Shown here: piece by piece, positions 20,964 to 27,766 of the stretch
Position numbering within the stretch: the stretch's first letter is position 1
Layout of the letters: each line of letters starts with the position of its first letter
Origin: Nanobdellota archaeon
Lineage (GTDB): Archaea; Nanobdellota; Nanobdellia; Woesearchaeales; JAGLXL01
NCBI GenBank assembly: GCA_023132895.1
Contig: JAGLXL010000009.1
Location: forward strand, 1-39,690
Direction of reading: 5' to 3'
DNA: 39,690 bases
The notes under the pieces: generated by a model
Databases searched by the model: none
What the model was told of the DNA's origin: nothing
The model's input: only the letters and a program-made list of their open reading frames with translations
Program-made: the position numbers and the translations under genes

Positions 20964-21674
20964 ATGGAAGATAGACCGCAAGAAGCTGGTGATAGGCCTC
21001 AAGAATCTGTTTTGCCTCCGGAAGAACCAGTTGAGGTTGAGGTTTCTGAGCCTGAGAAATGGTATAAAGGGCCGTTGAAGTGGATAATTGGGGCTTTTTT
21101 GATTTTGATTATAGTGTTGTGGGTGGTGCCGCATTATAGTGTAAAGCTGGATCCTGGGCCTACGATGATGCCCAGTGTTGAAGAGGTTTTTTCTTTTAGC
21201 GGTAATTTGAGTGAGATAAAATATTCTTTGAATGCTGACAGGGCTGTTTTAATTAATCCAAGTGATTTGACTGTCAAAAGGACAGCCAATAAAATTGCTT
21301 CTTTGTCATGCGAAAGTGCTGAGAAAATCTGCCAGGCCAAGGCTGAGTATTATTTTGTCAGGGATAGTTTTGATTATATTTCTGATCCGATTAACATAGA
21401 GTATGTGGAGAGATTTGAAGATTTTATTCTTAATGGCGGCGGTGACTGTGAATCAGGAACAATTGTTTTGGCTAATCTAATGGAAGCAATTGGAATTGAT
21501 GCGCAGTTTGTGATGGTGCCAGGGCATGCTTTCTTGCGGATTTGGCTGCCAGATGCGGCGCAAAGGTATAAAATAAATGACTGGATTTATTTGGATTGGA
21601 CTTGTTCTACATGCGAATTTGGGCAATTGCCTTTGAAGTATATTGATGTGGAGAAGACTGTTTTGGAAGTTTGA
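20964..21674 (+). CDS. Membrane-anchored transglutaminase-like (papain-fold) protein
   Basis: This 236-residue protein has a Pro/Glu-rich N-terminal tail, one membrane helix (about residues 30-52, WIIGAFLILIIVLWVVPHY) and a transglutaminase-core domain. The catalytic triad is visible: Cys162 in GGGDCESGTIVLANLM, His188 in VPGHAFLRIW and Asp211 in WIYLDWTC. Archaeal members are usually predicted proteases or protein-crosslinking enzymes on the cell surface; the reaction is not known here. TATA-like AATTTAAATT (20934-20943) places a leaderless start at the ATG 20964, preferred over the in-frame TTG at 20955. Confidence 0.8.
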   Translation: MEDRPQEAGDRPQESVLPPEEPVEVEVSEPEKWYKGPLKWIIGAFLILIIVLWVVPHYSVKLDPGPTMMPSVEEVFSFSGNLSEIKYSLNADRAVLINPSDLTVKRTANKIASLSCESAEKICQAKAEYYFVRDSFDYISDPINIEYVERFEDFILNGGGDCESGTIVLANLMEAIGIDAQFVMVPGHAFLRIWLPDAAQRYKINDWIYLDWTCSTCEFGQLPLKYIDVEKTVLEV

Positions 21675-21678
21675 TTTA

Positions 21679-21722
21679 TTGTTACTTCTTAGTGGTGAAT
21701 AACCGAAAGGCTTATATATTAG
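21679..21722 (+). promoter_or_regulatory. Promoter with shared upstream motif TTGTTACTTCTTAGTGGT
   Basis: The motif (21679-21696) differs by one base from 16480-16497 and starts 63 bases before the ATG. GAAAGG and CTTATATATT follow at matching distances. Confidence 0.65.
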
Positions 21723-21741
21723 CTCTATTACTTTAATCAAT

Positions 21742-22299
21742 ATGGCTTTTAACAATAATGCTTCAGATGATGGATTTATTGGAAATTATAGTTCTGTTGA
21801 TGAAGTGATTGCTGCTGACCAAGCAGAGTTGGATAAGATTGGCGGCTCTTTTGAAGATATTGGCGATAGGATGAGTTATATTCTTGGTTTAAGAGAGGAA
21901 TACAAAGAAGCGAAAGCAAAACATAGAGTGGCTGTTTTTAAGAAATACGGCCATGATCATACTGATTTACACCAATTACAAGGGTGGGTTACAGATAAAG
22001 GTTCTGAATGTGAAAAAGTATATGACGAGCTAAAGGCCTTTAGATGGCGGCTGCCAGACAAATCAAATGTGGTAATAACTGAGATACTTGGAAGTCATTG
22101 GGGACAAGATTGTCCTTTTGACTGCGGATCAAAACTTTCTGCAAATAAAGAGTGGACAATAAGAAACCAAAAAACAGGAAAAGAACTTGTAATTAATGAG
22201 ATTACAGCACATCTTGCAAAAGAACATCATTTGCTTGAAAAAGGCAATGATTATGGCATTACTGCCAAAGAATTCTATGAACACTTTATGCCTGAGTGA
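21742..22299 (+). CDS. Hypothetical protein with zinc-finger-like C-terminus
   Basis: This 185-residue soluble protein is helical in its first two-thirds. Near residues 118-155 it has CPFDCGSK followed by HLAKEHH, the CxxxC...HxxxxH arrangement of a single zinc site, then LLEKGNDYGITAKEFYEHF. No named family is recognised. It has the same promoter layout as the HEWKH protein gene (upstream dyad, AAAGG, TATA, leaderless ATG), which suggests joint regulation. Confidence 0.55.
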   Translation: MAFNNNASDDGFIGNYSSVDEVIAADQAELDKIGGSFEDIGDRMSYILGLREEYKEAKAKHRVAVFKKYGHDHTDLHQLQGWVTDKGSECEKVYDELKAFRWRLPDKSNVVITEILGSHWGQDCPFDCGSKLSANKEWTIRNQKTGKELVINEITAHLAKEHHLLEKGNDYGITAKEFYEHFMPE

Positions 22300-22319
22300 A
22301 TAGTAAAGTAAACAGTAAT

Positions 22320-22454
22320 CAGCGAAAAATTTTCAATTTTTCTGGGTTACTTAACGTAACCAACGAAAACAAGTTTTCTAGCTTTTGCCTAAAGTCGGCA
22401 AAAGCAGCGGAAAGCAAAGCTTTCCTGGGCTTCTGAAACATAAACGTTTCAGAA
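22320..22454 (+). repeat. Three tandem palindromic two-hairpin elements, copies D, E and F
   Basis: D (22320-22361): CAG-CG, 7-bp stem with loop TTC, CTG, then GGTTAC/GTAACC with loop TTAAC. E (22361-22404): CAA-CG, 5-bp AAAAC/GTTTT stem, CTAG, then an 8-bp stem with loop TAAAGTC. F (22405-22454): CAG-CG, GAAAGC/GCTTTC with loop AAA, CTG, then a 9-bp stem 22431-22439 with 22446-22454 (loop ATAAAC). Units repeat about every 41-44 bases. All end just before the TATA box of the uL1 operon. Confidence 0.75.
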
Positions 22455-22456
22455 AC

Positions 22457-22527
22457 TTTTATAAACCACCACTAATTTTTCTGATAAACCCACTGGACTA
22501 CTGAGTAAGGGGGCAGTAGGAGGGACA
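22457..22527 (+). promoter_or_regulatory. Promoter and structured leader of the uL1-uL10-P1 operon
   Basis: TTTTATAAA at 22457-22465 predicts a transcript start near 22488. The short leader then forms CTACTG/CAGTAG (22498-22503 with 22514-22519), flanked by CCC (22489-22491) opposite GGG (22522-22524), which partly masks the ribosome binding site GGAGGG. Archaeal uL1 represses its own mRNA in Methanococcus, so this hairpin is a candidate feedback site; that link is inference. Confidence 0.5.
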
Positions 22528-23169
22528 ATGGATAAGGAAAAAGTTAAGAAAGCTTTAGAAGAGCTCAAAAAAAGCAAAGAAAGAAAATTCAAACAAAAAT
22601 TTGATTTAATTATTATTCTAAAGCATCTTGATATCAAAAAAGAGCCGGTTGACCTGTTTGTTCTTCTGCCTTATTCTAAAGGGAAAAAAACTTCTGTGTG
22701 TGCATTGGTTGGTGCAGAGCTAACTGAAAGTGCTAAAGCAGTATGTGATGAGGTTGTTTCTGAAAAGGATTTTAACTTATACAAAGATGACCCAAAGAAA
22801 GCCAAGTCCTTGGGAAGGAAATATGATTATTTTATTGCTCAAGCCGATCTAATGGCTAAGATTGCAACTATTTTTGGTAAGATTTTAGGACAAAGAGGCA
22901 AGATGCCTAATCCAAAGGCTGGCTGTATTCTGCCGCCAAATGGAAATGTCAAGGCAGTAGTTGATAAACTGCAAAAGACAGTCAGAGTCATGGCCAAGAC
23001 CATGCCAGCTGTCCAGGTTATTATTGGCAGTGAAGAAATGAAAGAAGAAGAAGTGATTGACAATATTCTAGCGGTTTATAATGCTTTAGTCAGAGCTTTA
23101 CCAAATGAAGATCAAAATATTGGCAAGGTTTTATTGAAAAAAACCATGGGTAAACCGGTGAAAGTATAA
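22528..23169 (+). CDS. rpl1: 50S ribosomal protein uL1
   Basis: This 213-residue protein has the archaeal L1 length. It shows the two-domain pattern: KRKFKQKFDLIIILK-like N-terminal strand, the domain II part DLMAKIATIFGKILGQRGKM followed by PNPKAGCILPPNG, the region VDKLQKTVRVMAKTMPAVQV, and a final helix ending VLLKKTMGKPVKV. uL1 forms the L1 stalk that helps release deacylated tRNA. GGAGGG lies 3 bases before the ATG. The TAA shares its last A with the ATG of uL10, giving coupled translation. uL11, which often precedes uL1, is not adjacent. Confidence 0.95.
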   Translation: MDKEKVKKALEELKKSKERKFKQKFDLIIILKHLDIKKEPVDLFVLLPYSKGKKTSVCALVGAELTESAKAVCDEVVSEKDFNLYKDDPKKAKSLGRKYDYFIAQADLMAKIATIFGKILGQRGKMPNPKAGCILPPNGNVKAVVDKLQKTVRVMAKTMPAVQVIIGSEEMKEEEVIDNILAVYNALVRALPNEDQNIGKVLLKKTMGKPVKV

Positions 23170-25259
23170 TGGTTAGCGAAGATAAAAAGAAGCTGGTCAA
23201 GCAAATTGCAGATTTAGTAAAAGAGTATCCCATAGTTGGTGTTGTCAATATGAGCAATCTGCCAGCTCCCCAGATGCAAAAGATGAGGGCTTCTTTAAGA
23301 GATTCTGTCAAGATTATCATGACCAGGAAAACTTTGCTGGAAAGAGGCTTGGAAGCTTCAGGCAAAGAAGGCATTAAGGATTTAGTTGGATATTTTAAAG
23401 GAATGCCGGCTTTGATTTTTACTAAGGATAATCCGTTTAAATTGTACAAGATTTTGGAACAAAATAAAAGCAATGCTCCGGCCAAAGCTGGGCAGGAAGC
23501 TCCAAAAGATGTTATTGTCAAAGCAGGACCAACTTCGTTTGCACCTGGACCAGTGATTGGTGAATTAGGTGCAATTGGCGTTAAGACTGGTGTTGAAGGC
23601 GGCAAGATTGTGATTAAGGAAGATTCTGTTGTGGTTAAAGAAGGAGAAGTTATTAATGCCAAGGCAGCTGAGATGCTGAAAAGACTTGGTATTGAACCAA
23701 TGGAAATTGGTTTGGACTTGGTAGCGGTTTTTGAAAAAGGTACAATATTTAAAGGCAGTGATTTGAGAATTGATGAAGAAGAGTATATGAACAATATTGT
23801 TTCTGCTGCTCAGTGGGCAGTTAACCTGTCTATTGAAGTTGGAATTATAACTAAAGATACAATTGAAATGATGTTAATGAAGGCTTTTAATGATTCAAAG
23901 GCGGTGGCTTTAGAAGGCAATGTTTTGGCTGATGCTGTTTTAGAAGAAGTTTTGGGCAAGGTTGAACGTGAGGCGCTGGCTGTGAAAGCAGAAGCAAATG
24001 TTGAAACTGTGGCTAAGCCGGTTGAGAAGAAGGAAGAACCGAAAGTTGAGGAAAAACCAAAAGAAGAACCTGCGCCAGAGCTGAAACCAGAACCGACTCC
24101 TGCTCCAGAACCAGTTAAGGAAGAGCCTAAAGAAGAGGAAAAGAAAGATATCGGAACTGACGTTCCGGAACCTTCTGACGAAGGAGTTGAAGAAGTGGCT
24201 GATACAACAGAAGACAAGTCTTCTGAGCATCCACAACCAGAAGAGGTTGCGGATGAATTAGAAGAAGCAAAGAAAGATATTGAAGAAGAACTTGAAAAAA
24301 CTCCTGCTCCTGAAGTTAAAGAAGCACAAGAAGGCAAGCCTTCAGTGCCTCGCGAGGAGGAGCCTAAGGTTGAGGAAGAGAAGAAAGAAGAGGAACCAGA
24401 ACCTGAATTTGAAGCTGCGCCACAAAAAGATTTGGAATATGAAAAAGTTGAGGAAAAAGAAGAACCAGAAGCAGCTGAAGTTAAAGTTGAAGCGCCTGAT
24501 TTAGAAACACGAGAAGAAGTTAAAGAGGAGCCAGAACCTGAACCAGAGCCAACACCAGAACCTGCTCCTGAAGTTAAAGAAGAAGTTGTGGAAGAACCAG
24601 AACCTGTTCCTGAACCAGAGCCAGTCAAAGAGGAGGAACCTAAAACAGAAAGAAGTCCGGCGTCAAGTGAAGAAGAATTAAAACAAGAATATGAAGAAGA
24701 AACTCCTCAAGAAATGAAAGATCCTGATTATGTTCCTGATAGGATTGAGATAGAAAAACCAGATATTGAAAAAGAACATGTTGAAGAAACAGAAGAGTTT
24801 GCTCAGCCAAAAGAAGTTATTGAAGATACTCCTCAGGTGGAATTAAGTGAAGAAGAAAAGAAAGCTGCTGACAAAGAAGCAAAAAAAGAAGCTGAGGAAT
24901 TAGGCAGCAGCAAAGAATCAAAGCCTGATGTTGAAGAATTAAAGTCAAGAGCAGATGTTTTGAGGGAAAGATTAAAAGAAATGAAAAAAGAAGAAAAACA
25001 GGAAGTTTCACCAGCGGTTCAGGAGATGGTCAAGAAAACAAAGGAATTTGCTGAAAAAGGCAAAGGACCAAGTGCGGCTGATTTGTTAGGTGAAGTTGAA
25101 GCAAAAGAAGGAGAGCCAAAAAAAGAAGAAAAAAAAGAAGAAGTGCCAAGTGCCCAAGAATTATTTGACAGATTAAAGAAAAAAGGCACTTTGCGCAATG
25201 AAAATGTCAATAATGTTCCTAGTGCTCATGAGTTAGCTAAGAAAAGGAAAAAACACTGA
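23169..25259 (+). CDS. rpl10: 50S ribosomal protein uL10 (P0) with a roughly 400-residue acidic Pro/Glu/Lys tail
   Basis: Of 696 residues, about 1-290 are a normal archaeal uL10. An N-terminal rRNA-binding domain (KKLVKQIADLVKEYPIVGVV, KIIMTRKTLLERGLE) is followed by the archaeal insert with AGPTSFAPGPVIGELGAIGV, then the P1-binding helices (WAVNLSIEVGIITKDTIEMM and following). The usual family length is about 300-350. Here a low-complexity tail of Glu, Lys, Pro and Val follows. It ends with three copies of a PSAxxL motif (GPSAADLL, VPSAQELF, VPSAHELA) and a basic KKRKKH. The reading frame is intact throughout and codon texture does not change. The stop TGA is inside palindromic element G. 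Confidence 0.9.
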   Translation: MVSEDKKKLVKQIADLVKEYPIVGVVNMSNLPAPQMQKMRASLRDSVKIIMTRKTLLERGLEASGKEGIKDLVGYFKGMPALIFTKDNPFKLYKILEQNKSNAPAKAGQEAPKDVIVKAGPTSFAPGPVIGELGAIGVKTGVEGGKIVIKEDSVVVKEGEVINAKAAEMLKRLGIEPMEIGLDLVAVFEKGTIFKGSDLRIDEEEYMNNIVSAAQWAVNLSIEVGIITKDTIEMMLMKAFNDSKAVALEGNVLADAVLEEVLGKVEREALAVKAEANVETVAKPVEKKEEPKVEEKPKEEPAPELKPEPTPAPEPVKEEPKEEEKKDIGTDVPEPSDEGVEEVADTTEDKSSEHPQPEEVADELEEAKKDIEEELEKTPAPEVKEAQEGKPSVPREEEPKVEEEKKEEEPEPEFEAAPQKDLEYEKVEEKEEPEAAEVKVEAPDLETREEVKEEPEPEPEPTPEPAPEVKEEVVEEPEPVPEPEPVKEEEPKTERSPASSEEELKQEYEEETPQEMKDPDYVPDRIEIEKPDIEKEHVEETEEFAQPKEVIEDTPQVELSEEEKKAADKEAKKEAEELGSSKESKPDVEELKSRADVLRERLKEMKKEEKQEVSPAVQEMVKKTKEFAEKGKGPSAADLLGEVEAKEGEPKKEEKKEEVPSAQELFDRLKKKGTLRNENVNNVPSAHELAKKRKKH

Positions 25260-25308
25260 GAATTCCAAGGGGAATTCTGGTGTGTCAAAAATTTTGGTTT
25301 TTGACACA
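25254..25308 (+). repeat. Palindromic two-hairpin element, copy G
   Basis: Hairpin 1: CAC, TG, AGAATTCC (25259-25266) with GGAATTCT (25271-25278), loop AAGG, then GGTG. Hairpin 2: 25281-25291 with 25298-25308, an 11-bp perfect stem with loop TTTTGG. The frame CACTGAGA...TCTGGTGT is the same as in copy A. It spans the uL10 stop codon and ends 25 bases before the P1 start, inside the operon. Confidence 0.7.
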
Positions 25309-25333
25309 ATCATAATCATGGAGGATAAAGAAA

Positions 25334-25651
25334 ATGGAATATATCTATGCTGCAATGCTTTTACACAAAGCTGGAAAAGAAGTTAATGAAGATGCTGTCA
25401 AAAAGGTCCTAGAAGCTGCTGGAGTAGCTGTTGATGAAGCCCGAGTTAAGGCTTTGGTTGCTGCTCTTCAAGGTGTTAATATTGAAGAAGCAATCAAGAA
25501 AGCGGCTGTGGCACCTGTTGCTGCAGCTCCTGCTGCTGAAGCCGCAGCTGGTGGCGAGGCCAAGAAAGAAGAAAAGAAAGGCCCTAGCCCAGAAGAAGAA
25601 AAGAAGAAAGAAGAAGAAGCTGCTGCTGGATTAGGCGCGTTATTCGGATAA
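25334..25651 (+). CDS. rpl12: 50S ribosomal protein P1 (archaeal L12)
   Basis: This 105-residue protein is a typical archaeal stalk protein: an N-terminal helical dimerisation domain ([40 protein letters not shown]), an Ala/Pro/Glu hinge (about residues 59-80), a charged stretch, and the conserved end [10 protein letters not shown]. That C-terminal tip contacts elongation factors. GGAGG lies 9 bases before the ATG. It is the third gene of the uL1-uL10-P1 unit, separated from uL10 by element G. Confidence 0.95.
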   Translation: MEYIYAAMLLHKAGKEVNEDAVKKVLEAAGVAVDEARVKALVAALQGVNIEEAIKKAAVAPVAAAPAAEAAAGGEAKKEEKKGPSPEEEKKKEEEAAAGLGALFG

Positions 25652-25710
25652 AACACTGCTTAATTTTTTATTTTTTTCAAACAAATGAAGTGTTTTATTG
25701 GAAAGAGAAG

Positions 25711-26586
25711 ATGGAATTACCTGAATTACTTAAAGAGTTCAACGAGAAAAAGTCTGAAGTTGCTAGCCTGAGAACTACTTTAAATAAAATTAATTCTGTT
25801 AAAGAGAAATTTTACAAGGAAAAAAGAGAAGTTTCTGGAACAATTTCTGAGAATATTAAAAGAATTAAGCAATTAAGAAATGAGAGAGATAAATTAACTG
25901 CTGAAGTCAAGAAGCTGAAAGAAAAGAGGAAGAAGCACACTGAAAGTGCCAAGGAAAAGATTTCTGAAGTCAAAGATGTCAACAAGCAAAGGAAGGAAAT
26001 CCAGCAGAAATACAATATCACTGGTGATCCAACCCAAATTCAAAAACAGATTGATGCTATTGAGATGAAAATTGAAACAGAGCCGATGAAATTTGAAAAA
26101 GAGCAGAAATTAATGAAGGAGATTAAGCAGTTAAAGAAAAAATTAGAAAAAACTTCTAAGATTTCGGATGTCTGGACCAAGTCCCATGAAATCAGCAAAG
26201 AAATTACTGAAGAAAAGAAAAAATCAGATGAACTGCATAGGCAAGTCCAGAAGCAAGCTGAAGAAAGCCAGAAAAGGCATGAAGAGATTATTTCATTATC
26301 AAATGAAGTCAAGGATTTGAAGAAAAAAGAAGAAGAGTCCTTGAAAGGTTATATCAAAGAAAAGGAAGAGTATGATAAAATCAAGAAAGAGTTGGAAGAA
26401 GCTTTGAAAGTTTTGAATGAAATGAGTAGGAAGATTGACGAAGCTAAAGGTATTAGGAAAAAGGAGAAGAAAGCCTGGAAGGAGAAGGAAGTTGAAAAGA
26501 TGGCTCTTTCTGTTGAAGAGAAACTCAAGAAAGGTGAAAAGTTAACAACTAAGGATTTATTGGCGTTTCAGGCCAAAGGGGAATAA
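25711..26586 (+). CDS. Archaeal coiled-coil protein (COG1340-like)
   Basis: This 291-residue protein is almost wholly coiled coil (LKEFNEKKSEVASLRTTLNK onward), with a central break near YNITGDPTQIQKQIDAIEMK and a conserved-looking end KKGEKLTTKDLLAFQAKGE. This layout, including the short KLTTxDLLAFQ tail, fits the widespread archaeal family often annotated only as coiled-coil protein and found near translation genes. Molecular function is not established. The ATG at 25711 has AGAG just upstream; the frame is open to 25690 but without a better start. It lies 59 bases after P1 and may share the operon transcript. Confidence 0.7.
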   Translation: MELPELLKEFNEKKSEVASLRTTLNKINSVKEKFYKEKREVSGTISENIKRIKQLRNERDKLTAEVKKLKEKRKKHTESAKEKISEVKDVNKQRKEIQQKYNITGDPTQIQKQIDAIEMKIETEPMKFEKEQKLMKEIKQLKKKLEKTSKISDVWTKSHEISKEITEEKKKSDELHRQVQKQAEESQKRHEEIISLSNEVKDLKKKEEESLKGYIKEKEEYDKIKKELEEALKVLNEMSRKIDEAKGIRKKEKKAWKEKEVEKMALSVEEKLKKGEKLTTKDLLAFQAKGE

Positions 26587-27426
26587 TTAAAAATCTTCTT
26601 CTGTGTTTTCAAGTGGTTTTTGTTCCTGTTGTTTTTTTTCTTGTTCTAATTTTTTAGCTTCTTCTTTGACAGCTGATTCTAAATCATCCTGGAAGAATTT
26701 CAATTTAGGGAATATTTCGAGCAATCCCTGTGATACTTCTTTGACGTTGATTCTGCCATGAGTCCGGTAATAAAATTCCAGTTCAGTTATGATTTCTGGT
26801 CTGACTGTTTCAATCAAATAGCTTGCTGCTTGAGGGATAACAAGATATTTAGAAACAACATAAATTGGTGGCGCTAAAAGCATGGTGATGACAGCAGTGT
26901 CTAAGGCTCTTCTGCCGAGATAATGTAAAGTTCTTTTGAGAAAACCTGGTTGGGCTGGTTCTGAAGGTTGTTGTTTTTGTTTTGTTTCACTCCAATATTT
27001 TTCTACAAGTTCTCTGAATTTAGTTGTTTTTTCATGCTGCCAGACAACTGAAAAAGCAAGGTGTTGGTAATGTTCCTGGGAATCTTCATCTTCTGGTTGA
27101 AAAAGGCCGTCCCATCTGTACTGAATAGCTGCCTTAGTGAGTGGATCACCTTGGAGCAAAGCTTCCAAGCCATTTAATTGAGTGTTTTCTTTAGCATATG
27201 CCTCTGCCATTTCATTTAACCAATTTTTTGTATTGATTAGAGTATTAAGGAAATGATAGTTAGGCATATCACTATGGTCATGAGGAACATCACGGACAGA
27301 AGTAATGCCAAGGCTTTTGATTGCTCCAAGAGTATTGGTAAAATAAGATATAGTGAGGCCTTGCTCTACTACTGATCTTTGGGCTTCTTTATCTATGTCG
27401 TAAGAATTCTTTACCTCTTTTGTCAT
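26587..27426 (-). CDS. Hypothetical protein with one membrane helix
   Basis: This 279-residue protein is helical and acidic, with one or two closely spaced hydrophobic stretches near residues 176-205 (ALDTAVITMLLAPPIYVVSK) and a Lys/Glu/Gln-rich tail. The large N-terminal part has no signal peptide, so the topology is probably N-terminus inside. No family is recognised. A TATA-like TTTTAAATATTC (27449-27460, minus strand) predicts a leaderless start at the ATG. It converges with the coiled-coil gene, stops adjacent. Confidence 0.55.
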   Translation of the reverse strand: MTKEVKNSYDIDKEAQRSVVEQGLTISYFTNTLGAIKSLGITSVRDVPHDHSDMPNYHFLNTLINTKNWLNEMAEAYAKENTQLNGLEALLQGDPLTKAAIQYRWDGLFQPEDEDSQEHYQHLAFSVVWQHEKTTKFRELVEKYWSETKQKQQPSEPAQPGFLKRTLHYLGRRALDTAVITMLLAPPIYVVSKYLVIPQAASYLIETVRPEIITELEFYYRTHGRINVKEVSQGLLEIFPKLKFFQDDLESAVKEEAKKLEQEKKQQEQKPLENTEEDF

Positions 27427-27480
27427 TTAAAGAAGTAATAGTAAAAGAATATTTAAAATTTTCCAGAAAAATTTTGAATA

Positions 27481-27505
27481 TTCAAAAATGCTAAGCATTT
27501 TTGAA
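27481..27505 (-). terminator. 11-bp perfect hairpin after the eS31 gene
   Basis: 27481-27491 pair with 27495-27505, loop of three bases. On the minus strand it is followed by AT-rich sequence with a T-run (about 27467-27471), so it could end transcripts of the Rpo7-eS31 operon. It may instead be another palindromic-family hairpin. Confidence 0.45.
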
Positions 27506-27535
27506 CATATATAAATTTATTTAGCTTTTTTAGCT

Positions 27536-27611
27536 TTCATCTCAACGTACGAGAAATCAAAGATTTCTGGGCGTTTCATTCAGTCTTCTTCGAAGACTTC
27601 ATTTCAACGTA
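27536..27611 (-). repeat. Palindromic element, copy I, inserted at the 3' end of the eS31 gene, with 14-bp flanking repeats
   Basis: On the plus strand: CG, 7-bp stem AGAAATC/GATTTCT with loop AAA, GGG, a 14-base linker, then GTCTTC/GAAGAC with loop TTC. Flanks 27536-27549 and 27598-27611 match in 13 of 14 bases, an offset of 62 bp. On the minus strand the distal flank continues TACGTTGAGATGAAAGC and then AAAAAAGCTAAATAA, which would read YVEMKAKKAK-stop, the likely original eS31 C-terminus. The present gene instead ends in element sequence (SSKKTE-stop). Confidence 0.75.
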
Positions 27612-27764
27612 GCGACATTTGCCGCAGACACGTCGGTTAGAATGTTCTGCCAGTAGAAAACCTGAACCGCATTTAGGGCAGCTTCTGTTCTCTGTCTTGC
27701 CATCTTGGTATAAAGAATATCTAGGTTTCTTAATTGGCTTTTTTTCTTTTTTCTTCTTGGCCAT
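27576..27764 (-). CDS. rps27ae: 30S ribosomal protein eS31 (S27ae)
   Basis: This 62-residue basic protein has the archaeal S27ae zinc ribbon: CPKCGSGFLLAEHSNRRVCG with the second pair CGKC, then RYVEM. Archaeal forms lack the ubiquitin fused to the eukaryotic protein, as here. It is a small-subunit component. It begins 2 bases after the eS24 stop, in the usual archaeal order. Its last six residues (SSKKTE) come from palindromic element I; an older C-terminus YVEMKAKKAK can be read 62 bp downstream. Confidence 0.9.
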   Translation of the reverse strand: MAKKKKEKKPIKKPRYSLYQDGKTENRSCPKCGSGFLLAEHSNRRVCGKCRYVEMKSSKKTE

Positions 27765-27766
27765 TT

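Noticed and set aside
23810-24628. Long serine- and glycine-rich open frame on the minus strand
   Set aside because: It is the mirror image of the Glu/Pro/Lys codons of the uL10 tail. It has no plausible start signals and lies wholly within a confident gene. A similar minus-strand frame at 23090-23794 mirrors the uL10 body.
13541-25308. Treating the palindromic elements as ordinary terminators
   Set aside because: One is inside a coding sequence, three lie upstream of a promoter, archaeal termination usually relies on U-tracts which most copies lack, and the conserved CG...TGGG frame is not explained by termination.
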